The position numbers and the translations under genes are program-made. A model generated the notes under the pieces. That model was not told where the DNA came from and ran no database searches. It saw only the letters and a program-made list of their open reading frames with translations. A stretch of 14,201 bases of DNA, taken from a bacterium UBA3734 (GTDB lineage Bacteria > Bacteroidota > Bacteroidia > Bacteroidales > Bacteroidaceae). Each line of letters opens with the position of its first letter. Position 1 is the first letter of the stretch. The stretch lies in contig DFHC01000177.1 of NCBI GenBank assembly GCA_002372575.1, positions 2,960 through 17,160 of the forward strand. Direction: 5' to 3'. Of the stretch, positions 1-7,363 are shown piece by piece.

Positions 1-144
1 GGCGGCTGCACCATCAACCTCGTGAAGGACGAGCTCTACGATTCGTTCATCGAGACGGCCAAGAAGAAGTATTTCGAGAAATACAACAAGGTGCCGAAAG
101 TCTATGACGTGGTCATCAGCGACGGTTCGCGTAAGATTTGTTGA
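1..144 (+). CDS. galK: Galactokinase, C-terminal fragment
   Basis: Frame 1 is open from the window edge to TGA at 142-144 and gives the last 47 residues of a protein whose start lies outside the window. It begins GGCTINLVKD and ends VVISDGSRKIC, which I recognise as the end of a galactokinase of the GHMP kinase family. Galactokinase phosphorylates galactose at C1 in the cytoplasm as the first committed step of the Leloir pathway. The next gene on the same strand encodes a FucP/GluP-type sugar transporter, and a galactokinase-transporter pair is a usual galactose arrangement in Bacteroidales. The identification rests on this short tail plus the neighbour, and the catalytic residues are not visible. 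Confidence 0.85.
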   Translation, partial: GGCTINLVKDELYDSFIETAKKKYFEKYNKVPKVYDVVISDGSRKIC

Positions 145-150
145 TATAAA

Positions 151-196
151 GGGAAAGAAAGGGGAGTGAAAGGGGAGTGAAAGGGGAGAGAAAAGG
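151..196 (+). repeat. Tandem 11-bp purine-rich repeat (unit GGGGAGTGAAA)
   Basis: Units lie at 161-171 and 172-182 (perfect GGGGAGTGAAA) and 183-193 (GGGGAGAGAAA, one mismatch), with a decayed 10-bp unit GGGAAAGAAA before them at 151-160. The array starts only 6 nt after the galK stop, in the galK-transporter gap. The same unit occurs in tandem at 6234-6277 on the other strand, again in the gap upstream of a start codon and purine-rich on the transcribed-sense strand. I infer either a lineage-specific intergenic element or an mRNA leader element. Its function is unknown. Confidence 0.85.
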
Positions 197-204
197 ACAA
201 TAGT

Positions 205-236
205 CTGAACTCCTGAACTCCTTGACTCCTAAACTA
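205..236 (+). repeat. Degenerate tandem 8-bp repeat (CTGAACTC)
   Basis: Four 8-mers run head to tail: CTGAACTC at 205-212, CTGAACTC at 213-220, CTTGACTC at 221-228 and CTAAACTA at 229-236. The run ends 22 nt before the transporter ATG. Together with the 11-bp array just upstream it fills most of the galK-transporter gap, where I see no TAnnTTTG promoter box. The transporter is therefore probably read through from galK. The role of the repeat is unknown. Confidence 0.7.
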
Positions 237-258
237 CTAAAACAATAAAATTAAAAAA

Positions 259-1530
259 ATGAGTAATCAAAAGAAACAATGGGGAGCCATCATCGTGATG
301 ATTGCGCTCTTCGCCATGATTGCCTTCGTGACGAACCTCTGTACGCCGATGGCAACGATTATCAAGAATCAGGGTGAAATTTCGAATGTGCTTGCCCAGA
401 TTGGTAACTACGGCAACTTCGTGGCCTATCTCGTGATGGGTATTCCTGCCGGTATGCTCATTTCGAAGTACGGCTACAAGAAAACCGCCCTCATCGGCCT
501 CGTTATCGGTATGATCGGCATTCTGATTCAGTGGTGCAGCGGCCTGATCGACGCAGGCGACGGCTCGAACATCGGCGTTGTCTTCACCGTCTATCTCATC
601 GGTGCTTTCATTGCCGGTTTGACGATGTGCATCCTGAACTGCGTGGTGAACCCGATGCTCAACCTTCTCGGAGGCGGCGGCAACAAGGGAAACCAGCTCA
701 TTCAGGTGGGCGGCGTGTTCAACTCGACGGCTGCTGTGGCTTGCTACATTCTGATGGGTGCGCTCATCGCCGACGCCACGAAGGCCAAGATTGCCGACGC
801 CACACCCGCGCTGATGATTGCCCTGGCCATTTTCGCCATCGCTTTCGTTGTGATTCTCTTCACGAAAATCGATGAGCCCGAGCAGGCTCCCGTGGAGCTT
901 AGCCTCGTGAAGGGTGCCATGAGCCATCGCCACTTCGCACTCGGTGCGCTCGCCATCTTCCTGTATATGGGCATCGAGGTTGGCACGCCGAACTTCGTGC
1001 AGCAGTATCTCACGAATGAAAAGGGTATGGACGGCAGCACGGTCGGCCTGATTGTCGCCGTCTATTGGTTCCTGATGCTCGTGGGCCGCTTCGCTGGTGC
1101 CGCCATCGGCAACAAGGTGAGCAGCCGCACGATGGTGACAACCGTTTCAATTGCCACGCTCTGCCTTGTGCTCTTCGGTATGTTTGCACCGCAAGACGTG
1201 CTCGTGGCCTTCCCGGGCGTTGACTGGGGCAAGCTCACGGTCGTTTGGCAAGACATTCCCGTTGGCATCTTCGCCTTCCTGCTCGTGGGTCTTTGCACGA
1301 GCGTGATGTGGGGAGCCATCTTCAATATGGCCGTCGAGGGACTCGGCAAGTACACCGCCATTGCATCGGGTATCTTCATGACGATGGTATTCGGCTGTGC
1401 CGTGATGGTGTTTGCCCAGGCTCTGGTGGCCGATGCCGTTGGCTACATCAACAGCTACTGGGTGGTCATCTTCTGTGCTGCCTACATCCTGTTCTACGCC
1501 CTCGTGGGTTCGAAGCCTGCAAAGCAGTAA
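259..1530 (+). CDS. Sugar MFS transporter, FucP/GluP type (probable glucose/galactose uptake)
   Basis: The protein has 423 residues and about 12 hydrophobic segments, the usual size for the fucose/glucose-galactose branch of the major facilitator superfamily in the inner membrane. Recognisable parts are IPAGMLISKYGYKK (about residues 62-75, the loop after TM2), a VNPMLNLLG motif in TM4 (about 130-138) and VFNSTAA in TM5 (about 153-159), each with a counterpart in E. coli FucP. By my alignment, FucP Asp46 in TM1 falls at Thr29 and FucP Glu135 in TM4 at Asn127, so both carboxylates tied to proton coupling in FucP appear absent. The gene lies 114 nt after galK on the same strand with no promoter box between, so galactose entry for the Leloir pathway is the likely role. 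ATG at 259 fits the start of TM1, and the 13-bp hairpin after the stop ends the unit. Confidence 0.9.
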   Translation: MSNQKKQWGAIIVMIALFAMIAFVTNLCTPMATIIKNQGEISNVLAQIGNYGNFVAYLVMGIPAGMLISKYGYKKTALIGLVIGMIGILIQWCSGLIDAGDGSNIGVVFTVYLIGAFIAGLTMCILNCVVNPMLNLLGGGGNKGNQLIQVGGVFNSTAAVACYILMGALIADATKAKIADATPALMIALAIFAIAFVVILFTKIDEPEQAPVELSLVKGAMSHRHFALGALAIFLYMGIEVGTPNFVQQYLTNEKGMDGSTVGLIVAVYWFLMLVGRFAGAAIGNKVSSRTMVTTVSIATLCLVLFGMFAPQDVLVAFPGVDWGKLTVVWQDIPVGIFAFLLVGLCTSVMWGAIFNMAVEGLGKYTAIASGIFMTMVFGCAVMVFAQALVADAVGYINSYWVVIFCAAYILFYALVGSKPAKQ

Positions 1531-1551
1531 TCCAACGACATCCATACAAGA

Positions 1552-1584
1552 AAAAGAGGAAAGATTTCGGGTCTTTCCTCTTTT
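1552..1584. terminator. Bidirectional intrinsic terminator between the transporter gene and smpB
   Basis: A perfect 13-bp inverted repeat (AAAAGAGGAAAGA at 1552-1564, its complement at 1572-1584) encloses a 7-nt loop. The stem base is A-rich on one side and T-rich on the other, so it can end transcripts from either direction. It lies 21 nt after the transporter stop on the + strand and 3 nt past the smpB stop on the - strand, which suits shared use by two convergent genes. Confidence 0.85.
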
Positions 1585-1587
1585 CTT

Positions 1588-2073
1588 TTAGAATCTGTTG
1601 CCTTTCAGTGCACGGTCGATTTCTCGACGGTCTTCCTTTTCTTTGAGAGTCTGCCGTTTGTCGTATTGCCGTTTTCCGCGACACAGGGCGATATCCACCT
1701 TTGCACGTCCGTTTTGGTCGATGAAAATCAGTGTGGGAACAATCGTGTAGCCGGGTTGCTTTCCAGCGTCTTCCAAGCGTCTGATTTCGCGCTTCGTGAG
1801 TAGGAGCTTGCGCTCGCGCTTGGAGTCGTGGTTGGCGTAGGAACCGTAGAAATAAGGTGAGATGTTCATTCCTTTCACCCACATTTCTCCGTTTACGATG
1901 TAGCAATATGTATCAACAAGCGAAGCCTTTCCGGCACGAATCGACTTGATTTCCGTGCCCGTCAGAACAATGCCGGCCGTCAGTTCCTCCACGAAGAAGT
2001 ATTCAAATGCGGCTTTTTTGTTCTTGATTTGTATCGGACTTTTCTTGCGAAGTTCCTGCTGCGCTTTGTTCAT
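1588..2073 (-). CDS. smpB: SsrA-binding protein SmpB
   Basis: SmpB binds tmRNA and brings it to stalled ribosomes, where it acts in trans-translation. At 161 residues this is the normal length. Family signatures are clear: an N-terminal [11 protein letters not shown] stretch (16-26), [10 protein letters not shown] (37-46) in the beta-barrel core, a [16 protein letters not shown] segment (77-92), and [15 protein letters not shown] (133-147) leading into the basic C-terminal tail that enters the mRNA channel. ATG at 2073 gives the expected N-terminus. The start lies 12 nt after the stop of the upstream GH84 gene on the same strand, and I see no TAnnTTTG box in between, so smpB is probably transcribed at least partly as the second gene of that unit. 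No tmRNA gene is visible in the window. Confidence 0.97.
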   Translation of the reverse strand: MNKAQQELRKKSPIQIKNKKAAFEYFFVEELTAGIVLTGTEIKSIRAGKASLVDTYCYIVNGEMWVKGMNISPYFYGSYANHDSKRERKLLLTKREIRRLEDAGKQPGYTIVPTLIFIDQNGRAKVDIALCRGKRQYDKRQTLKEKEDRREIDRALKGNRF

Positions 2074-2085
2074 TGTCGTTTCTGT

Positions 2086-5000
2086 TTAAAAGAGTACCTT
2101 TCGGCCACCTTGAATATAGATGCCACGGGCGCGGGGCTGTTTGACGCGACGTCCTTGCAGGTCGTAGAGAGGCTGCGTGGAGCGGTCGATGCTTCCATTG
2201 TCGATGATGCCCTGAATGGCGGTGGGGAGAATAGCGGTTTCGTCGTTTTCCTCGATGATTTCATAGATGGCTGGAGCCGTTCCGTTCCATGAGAGGCGCA
2301 CACTGGCAGCTTTGGGATACGATGTGAGGTCGATGCGTTGCGCACTCTGCGAGAGTGTCGTGATTTGTGTCCAGTTTACGCCGTCCTCGGTCACTTCCAC
2401 TTTCACGCCCGATGGCACGTCGTTGCCGCTGAAAATCGTGATGGAAGTGGTGGGATGCTGCTGCACAAGGCGGTAGATCAGCATATTTTTGTTTGGCACG
2501 ACAAAAGTCGATGGCGTGGCATCGATGGCGTTTACAGCCGCCAGTCCGTTGCCGTCCACGCAGCGTGGCGACACGCAACTTTGCTTGTTCACTTCCATTT
2601 CGAACAATCGCAGCCATTTGTCGGTCTTGGCATTGACGACGCGCAGTCGCACGAACTTTGCCTTAGCCTCGTCGCCGTCGAAATCAACGTATTTCATCTC
2701 GTTTCCGCCCTGTGTGGCATAGCTTCCATTGAGCGTGAAGGTGGTCGTGCTTGTGCCTTTGACCTTCAGGGCTGTCCACGAACTTCCGTCGGCGGAAACC
2801 TCAACACGCGCCGAGTTCATGAAGTCGTTGTTCTTCGTGCCGAAACAGATGCGCACGTCGCGGATGATAGTCTGAGAGGCCAGATTGAGCACATACGTGT
2901 CGCCATTAGCCTGATTCTTTTTCACGGCCCACCACGTGTCGTAGTTGCCGTCGGTGAGGTTGGAAAGAGGCTGGTCTTCTGCATTGTCGCCCTCGGGGAC
3001 GGTGACGCTTTTGATTGACGGACTTCCCTCGGGAACTATCGAGAACGTCGTCAGGTTAAACTTGGCTGTCTGCGTCTCGTCGCCGATATTCTCGAAAATG
3101 ACATATTTCACCAGGCCATTCGGCAGTTCGTCTTTGTTTTCGAGCGTTTTCCACGTACGGAAATCCTCGCTGTATCTCACGGTAAACTGCTGCAAGAGCG
3201 TTTCGTCGAAAGTCCATCGGCCGATGCGTATGGCTTGCGGCAGACTGATGCCGGCAAAGCGGCCAGACGGCACTTCCAAAGCTGTTGCAGCGAGGTAATA
3301 GATATTGTTGCTGCTACTGTAAACTGCCCGGAAGAGGTTGCCCGGGTCGGTCGGCAGGTTATGGACTACTCCATGCTTCTGGTCGGCTGACTCAAAGGCG
3401 TTTTTCAGGATGTTGTCGCGCATCCAATAGACGAAGGGGTAGAAATATTTGTGCGACGCCTGTGCCTGTCTTGCCGACACGCTGACCCACTGGCCCATGC
3501 CTTCGAGGGCGTAGGCCGTATAGGCCGTGTTGGTTTCGAGGTCGGGAATCATGTTGAGAGCCGTCACGTAGCCTGGCCAGCGCTCCAGAAGGTCTTCTGA
3601 ACCTTCAGCGGCGTCCATCATCTTGAGCGTGATGTCCACCATGGCCTGCAACTTGAGCAGCCATGGCCTGATGTCGGCGTAGAGCAGGCGGTTGCTCTCG
3701 ATTTCGCTGTCTTTGTAGGCCAGGAACTTCGCGCAGATGTTTTGCATATTCAGCATCCGTTCGCGCATTTGTGCAACATAGGTGTTCGAGGCGTTGTTGA
3801 TGCGGTTTTTCAGGTTATTGATGAACGTTCCGAAGGTGCTGGGGTCGTTCCAGCGCAGATAGTCGCAGAGCAGGGAGAAGTCCTCGGCGTCGTCGTTGCC
3901 TACGACGGCCTTCACGGCAGCCTGATAGCTTTTCGTGTTGTTGAATCCGGCCGTGTGCCAGCTGTAGTCGGCCACGCTGAACAAGGCCAGTTTCGAGAGT
4001 TCGCCCTCTTGCATCGGGTTGCTGACGATGCCAATGCCGCCCGTGAGCGTCGAGGGCAGCGTGCCGTTGCTGTTCACCTGCGGCATCTCGAAGAAGTTGG
4101 CGTACATGTCTTTCGTATAGATCTGGCCGTCGGAGTTGTCGTTGCAGGGATAGTTCCACCACCAGCCCACGTCGCGTCCGAGATACTGGCGCACGACGTT
4201 GAGGTCGTTGCTGTTGGGAATACTCCACACGCCCCATCCCGTGGTGTAGATGGTGATGTTTTTGGGCGTGGAGGCGAGGGCCGAGAAGAATCCGCGCAGA
4301 TTGTCGGCGCTGACCCAGCTCGATGCGTAGGCTTGGGGCACGAAATGCAGCGGACGAACCGTGTCGGCAGGGGCTGCTCCGGCCTTGTTGTACTTCGATT
4401 CCAGTCCGCGCTGCACGGCGGTGAGCCGCGAGGCGTTGAGTTTGAACTGCTCTTCGCTATTCGGCATTCCCACGTCATCGACGAAAATGGCAAACTGGCG
4501 CACGCCGAGGTTGTACATCTTGTAGAATTTCCCCAGAATATCGTTCACCACCGTATTGCTTCCGAGGAAGTTGTTTCCCGGATGGATGGCCCAGATGAAG
4601 TTCACCTTCGTGGCTGCCGACTGCTTCGTGAGGTCGCGCACCATATTCTGCGTGAGCCAGCCTTTTTCCTCTTGGTCGGGCGTGATGCTCGTGGGGTAGG
4701 GGTCCTGCCAGTTGTTTGAGTGGTAGGGGTCGCTTTTCGCGCCGTAGAGATAGGTGTTCATCTTGAAGCGCATCATGAAGCGCATCAGGTCTTTCTTCAC
4801 GCTGATGCTATAGGGGTAGCCGTAGTAGCCTTCCACGAGTCCGCGACTTTGCAGGTCGGCATAGTCGCCGATGGTCACGGTTGGCATCGCGTTGGTGGCG
4901 TGTTGGTCCATCATTTGCTCGAGCGAGGCCAGTCCGAAGAACACGGCGTCGGTGTTTTCGCCGAGCACGATCAGGCGGGCATTGCCCTCCGTCTGCCACA

Positions 5001-5361
5001 GGCGGAGCACGTGGCGGTCGTATTTGTTGCGTTGCCTCAGTGCCGTGCGGCTCAGACTGATGGCCGTGGCCTGCTGATCAACGATTTCGCCGCTGCCGCC
5101 AACGCCGAGCAGGATGTTCGACACGCCATCGTTGATGGCTGCCGAGAACGAGGCCGACAGTCCGTGTTCAGACAGAATTTGCGACAAGCGGTTTTTTGTC
5201 GGCTCGTCGATGCTGCTTTCGCACACCACGTTCACGTTTTGGGTGAAAACAGCCGTTTCGCCGCCGTAGTTTACGCTCTGCGGAACGGGATAGATGCTAT
5301 ACGTCTGCGCTGAGGCCACGAGGGCGAGGCAGAGGGCTACAAAAGTAAGGATTCTTTTCAT
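2086..5361 (-). CDS. Secreted GH84 beta-N-acetylglucosaminidase with discoidin-like modules
   Basis: The likely product is a 1091-residue exported enzyme that removes terminal beta-linked GlcNAc from host or microbial glycans. MKRILTFVALCLALVASA is a signal peptide with cleavage before Gln19. Residues about 20-160 form the N-terminal alpha/beta domain seen before GH84 and GH20 barrels. The barrel carries LVEGYYG (175-181), YLYGAKSDPYH (204-214), and the catalytic Asp pair in FVDDVG (Asp295-Asp296), which serves substrate-assisted catalysis in GH84. WWWNYP (400-405) follows in the barrel. After a helical region come beta-sandwich modules, a clear F5/8 type C (discoidin) domain at about 780-925 and a weaker one at about 930-1035. 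The tail ends with YDLQGRRV (1066-1073) and GIYI, a short C-terminal motif common in Prevotella secreted proteins and possibly a sorting signal. An in-frame ATG at 5442 lies upstream of the promoter box and would hide the signal peptide, so I prefer 5361 (5367 is also possible). smpB follows after 12 nt. Confidence 0.92.
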   Translation of the reverse strand: MKRILTFVALCLALVASAQTYSIYPVPQSVNYGGETAVFTQNVNVVCESSIDEPTKNRLSQILSEHGLSASFSAAINDGVSNILLGVGGSGEIVDQQATAISLSRTALRQRNKYDRHVLRLWQTEGNARLIVLGENTDAVFFGLASLEQMMDQHATNAMPTVTIGDYADLQSRGLVEGYYGYPYSISVKKDLMRFMMRFKMNTYLYGAKSDPYHSNNWQDPYPTSITPDQEEKGWLTQNMVRDLTKQSAATKVNFIWAIHPGNNFLGSNTVVNDILGKFYKMYNLGVRQFAIFVDDVGMPNSEEQFKLNASRLTAVQRGLESKYNKAGAAPADTVRPLHFVPQAYASSWVSADNLRGFFSALASTPKNITIYTTGWGVWSIPNSNDLNVVRQYLGRDVGWWWNYPCNDNSDGQIYTKDMYANFFEMPQVNSNGTLPSTLTGGIGIVSNPMQEGELSKLALFSVADYSWHTAGFNNTKSYQAAVKAVVGNDDAEDFSLLCDYLRWNDPSTFGTFINNLKNRINNASNTYVAQMRERMLNMQNICAKFLAYKDSEIESNRLLYADIRPWLLKLQAMVDITLKMMDAAEGSEDLLERWPGYVTALNMIPDLETNTAYTAYALEGMGQWVSVSARQAQASHKYFYPFVYWMRDNILKNAFESADQKHGVVHNLPTDPGNLFRAVYSSSNNIYYLAATALEVPSGRFAGISLPQAIRIGRWTFDETLLQQFTVRYSEDFRTWKTLENKDELPNGLVKYVIFENIGDETQTAKFNLTTFSIVPEGSPSIKSVTVPEGDNAEDQPLSNLTDGNYDTWWAVKKNQANGDTYVLNLASQTIIRDVRICFGTKNNDFMNSARVEVSADGSSWTALKVKGTSTTTFTLNGSYATQGGNEMKYVDFDGDEAKAKFVRLRVVNAKTDKWLRLFEMEVNKQSCVSPRCVDGNGLAAVNAIDATPSTFVVPNKNMLIYRLVQQHPTTSITIFSGNDVPSGVKVEVTEDGVNWTQITTLSQSAQRIDLTSYPKAASVRLSWNGTAPAIYEIIEENDETAILPTAIQGIIDNGSIDRSTQPLYDLQGRRVKQPRARGIYIQGGRKVLF

Positions 5362-5382
5362 CTTCATTCGAAAATTTTTCCG

Positions 5383-5414
5383 CAAAGGTAGTGAAAAGTT
5401 TCCTATGAGAGAAA
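5383..5414 (-). promoter_or_regulatory. Bacteroidetes-type promoter for the GH84-smpB unit
   Basis: On the minus strand TACCTTTG (5390-5383) matches the -7 consensus TAnnTTTG exactly, and TTTC (5414-5411) lies 20 nt upstream where TTTG is expected. The predicted transcript starts near 5380, giving a leader of about 13-19 nt to the ATGs at 5367 or 5361. This placement decides the GH84 start, because the in-frame ATG at 5442 would lie outside the transcript. Confidence 0.75.
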
Positions 5415-5475
5415 CTTTTTCACATTTTTTCAAAATTATCAAGCAAAGCGCGCCCCTTATCTGACGGAAATCGCC

Positions 5476-6204
5476 TTATTGTTCGCCCAGTTCCTTGATT
5501 TTCAGGTCTTTTGCGTCGATGGAACCAACTCCATTCACGTAATTCGAGAAATTTTGCACCTCACCACCCAGTTTGATGCTTCCCACGCCTTCCATCGTGC
5601 AGTGGACCGAGCCGCTGTTTTGGAAGTTCTCCACCTTGATGTTTCCCACGCCATTCATACTGAGCTGAGTTTCCTGCGCGGTGACGTCAGAAAGTTGAAT
5701 CGAGCCGGCTCCTGCCACGTTGGCCTGCAAGCGGTCGCAAATGAGCGACGGGATATTGATGCTCCCCACACCCTCCATGCTCAGGCGCAGCGTGTCAGTG
5801 TCAAGCGTGCCCTTCGTCTTGAACGATCCTACGCCGCTCAAGGCCACGCCGATGAGGTCTGGCGAGGTGACATAGATAAGGATTTTCCCCTTTTTGCGTT
5901 TAATGGCATTTTTCGGTTCCTTCACGTTGATTTGTAGCATTTCTCCGTCGCTTTTCACGCTGATGAGTTCGGCGTCTTCAGCCTTGCTGTACCGTGCACG
6001 AACGCTTGTAGAGTCGCCTTGCACGTAGATGACTCTACAAACGCCGTCGATGCTGATGCGCTCGAAGGCGGCGATTTCGCCAAATGTTTTTGAGTACTTG
6101 AGCGTCAGGGGCTCGCTCTTGTCGTTTTTGATGTTCATACGGCATGCGCTACACAGCGCAATGGTGGCTATCAAGGCCGTCAAAATCATCATTTTCTGTT
6201 TCAT
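5476..6204 (-). CDS. GIN-domain (DUF2807) lipoprotein, predicted beta-solenoid
   Basis: The protein has 242 residues and a lipoprotein signal ending LCSAC, with Cys21 as the lipidated residue, so it should be membrane-anchored at the cell envelope. From about residue 40 it matches the Bacteroidetes family called putative auto-transporter adhesin, head GIN domain. The second half holds six copies of a G-V/A-G-S/N-I/F motif starting at residues 124, 145, 165, 185, 206 and 225. That regular 19-21-residue period is one coil of a parallel beta-solenoid per repeat. The family's function is poorly known, and the adhesin name rests on fold resemblance only. The gene lies between the metallopeptidase and GH84 genes on the same strand. 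I see no TAnnTTTG box upstream, only the 11-bp repeat array. A TTG/CTG alternative start is not needed, since ATG at 6204 gives a normal signal peptide. Confidence 0.88.
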   Translation of the reverse strand: MKQKMMILTALIATIALCSACRMNIKNDKSEPLTLKYSKTFGEIAAFERISIDGVCRVIYVQGDSTSVRARYSKAEDAELISVKSDGEMLQINVKEPKNAIKRKKGKILIYVTSPDLIGVALSGVGSFKTKGTLDTDTLRLSMEGVGSINIPSLICDRLQANVAGAGSIQLSDVTAQETQLSMNGVGNIKVENFQNSGSVHCTMEGVGSIKLGGEVQNFSNYVNGVGSIDAKDLKIKELGEQ

Positions 6205-6233
6205 AATGTTGCTATTTTATTGGTTTAATTCTC

Positions 6234-6277
6234 TTTCACTCCCCTTTCACTCCCCCTTCACTTCCCTTTCTTTTCTT
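6234..6277 (-). repeat. Second tandem array of the 11-bp GGGGAGTGAAA unit
   Basis: Read on the minus strand, two perfect units (6255-6245 and 6244-6234) are preceded by decayed units GGGAAGTGAAG (6266-6256) and AAGAAAAGAAA (6277-6267). The unit and the order (decayed first, then two perfect) match the array at 151-196. The array lies about 30-75 nt upstream of the GIN lipoprotein start, purine-rich in the sense direction of that gene. Confidence 0.85.
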
Positions 6278-6324
6278 TAGACGGAAAGCAGCTGCAAAAA
6301 GTTGCAGATTTCAACAAAAAAATG

Positions 6325-6364
6325 AAAAAACCGCCGACATTGCTGCCGACGGCCTTGTTTTTTT
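6325..6364 (-). terminator. Probable intrinsic terminator after the metallopeptidase gene
   Basis: The segment starts 8 nt beyond the metallopeptidase stop. A GC-rich core with GCCG (6333-6336) able to pair with CGGC (6350-6353) is flanked by six A on one side and seven T on the other, so on either strand a stem would be followed by a T-run. The stem is imperfect (its inner part is a GCCGAC direct repeat, not an inverted one). Termination is therefore plausible but not certain. Confidence 0.5.
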
Positions 6365-6371
6365 GAGGCGA

Positions 6372-7247
6372 TCACAGCTCGCTCTCGGGAATATTGAACG
6401 TGGTGACGTTCATGTCGCCCCTCTTGATGCCGAGGCTGAGCCACTTCATGCGCTGTGCCGAGGTGCCGTGGGTGAACGACTCGGGCTGCACGTAGCCCTG
6501 CGCCTTCTTTTGCAGGTAGTTGTCGCCGATTTTCTGGGCGCAGTCGATGGCTTCCTCCACGTCGCCCGCCTCGAGCGAGTTGTATTCCTGATCGTCGTAG
6601 TGCGCCCAAACGCCGGCGTAGTAGTCGGCCAAAAGTTCGAGCCTGACGCTGATTTTGTTGGCCGAAACCTTGTCGGTGCGGCTCATTTGCTGGTGCGCCT
6701 GGCCGAGGATTCCGAGCAGGTTCTCGACGTGGTGGCCGACTTCGTGCGCAATGACGTAGGCGTAGGAGAAGTCGCCGTCGGCACCGAGCTGCTGCTTCAT
6801 CGTGGTGAAGAACGAGAGGTCGATGTAGAGTTTCTGGTCGCCCGAGCAATAGAAGGGTCCGACTGCCGACGATGCCGTTCCGCAGGCCGAATTGACGCGA
6901 TTCGTGAAGAGCACGAGCGTGGGCGGCTGATACTTGCGGCCCATCTGCTGGAACACCTTCGCCCAGACGTCTTCGGTCGAGGCCAGCACCTGGCGCGAGA
7001 ACTTTGCCAGCTGCTGCTCTTCCTCGGTGAACTCGCGCTGGCCGTCCATCTGCTCTTCCTGCACGGTGCCAAGTCCGCCCTGTTGCACCACATTGGTCAC
7101 TACGTCGCCCAGGTTTCCGCCGCCGAGCAGCGTGAACAGGGCAATCATAATAATACCTCCGAGGCCGCCGATTCCAGCCTTTGTCGCTGTGCTCATACCG
7201 CGACGATCCTCGACGTTGCTACTTTCTCTTCTTCCGTCTAATCTCAT
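6372..7247 (-). CDS. YpfJ-type neutral zinc metallopeptidase (Zn_peptidase family)
   Basis: The protein has 291 residues. It opens with the family's conserved NVEDRRG (11-17), followed by one glycine-rich membrane segment (about 27-45), so the peptidase domain probably faces the periplasm. The conserved ACGTASSAVGPFYC stretch (121-134, with Cys122 and Cys134) precedes the zinc motif HEVGH (His168, Glu169, His172). LELLADYYAGVWAH (203-216) supplies Glu204 and Asp208 as likely third ligand and support. The length and motif order are normal for the family (PF04228; E. coli YpfJ). The substrate is not known for this family. The gene is divergent from the kinase gene at 7364, with 116 nt between them containing a promoter for each direction. 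ATG at 7247 places NVEDRRG near the N-terminus as in relatives. Confidence 0.92.
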   Translation of the reverse strand: MRLDGRRESSNVEDRRGMSTATKAGIGGLGGIIMIALFTLLGGGNLGDVVTNVVQQGGLGTVQEEQMDGQREFTEEEQQLAKFSRQVLASTEDVWAKVFQQMGRKYQPPTLVLFTNRVNSACGTASSAVGPFYCSGDQKLYIDLSFFTTMKQQLGADGDFSYAYVIAHEVGHHVENLLGILGQAHQQMSRTDKVSANKISVRLELLADYYAGVWAHYDDQEYNSLEAGDVEEAIDCAQKIGDNYLQKKAQGYVQPESFTHGTSAQRMKWLSLGIKRGDMNVTTFNIPESEL

Positions 7248-7279
7248 GTTTTTTTGCTTTTTGGTTAATGATTTGCCTG

Positions 7280-7287
7280 CAAAAATA
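7280..7287 (-). promoter_or_regulatory. Promoter -7 box for the zinc metallopeptidase gene
   Basis: On the minus strand TATTTTTG (7287-7280) fits TAnnTTTG. I see no TTG-type -33 element 19-21 nt upstream. The predicted transcript would start near 7277, with a leader of about 30 nt to ATG at 7247. Confidence 0.55.
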
Positions 7288-7326
7288 GTAAAAATTTTGG
7301 TATCACCGCGCTAATTTGGCCAAAAA

Positions 7327-7358
7327 TTTGTGTTTTCGAGAATAATTCCCTATCTTTG
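7327..7358 (+). promoter_or_regulatory. Full Bacteroidetes promoter for the sensor-kinase operon
   Basis: TTTG at 7327-7330 is followed after exactly 20 nt by TATCTTTG at 7351-7358, so both the -33 and -7 elements match the consensus. The predicted start point is about 7361-7362, which leaves only 2-3 nt before the GTG start codon at 7364. Confidence 0.85.
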
Positions 7359-7363
7359 CGGTC

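Noticed and set aside
3742..5313. Two long + strand open frames (3742-4719 and 4720-5313) opposite the GH84 gene
   Set aside because: They are antisense to a gene with signal peptide, catalytic Asp pair and discoidin domains, and their own translations show no known motif.
5362..5442. The 27-codon N-terminal extension of the GH84 gene from ATG at 5442
   Set aside because: It lies across the TACCTTTG promoter box and would bury the signal peptide.
6292..6307. A 6-bp hairpin (CTGCAA-AAAG-TTGCAG) in the gap after the metallopeptidase gene
   Set aside because: It is short and has no T-run on either side, so it is not a convincing terminator, and no other role is suggested by its position.
6363..7241. 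A 292-codon + strand frame opposite the zinc metallopeptidase gene
   Set aside because: It is a shadow of the minus-strand gene that carries HEVGH and the other family motifs.
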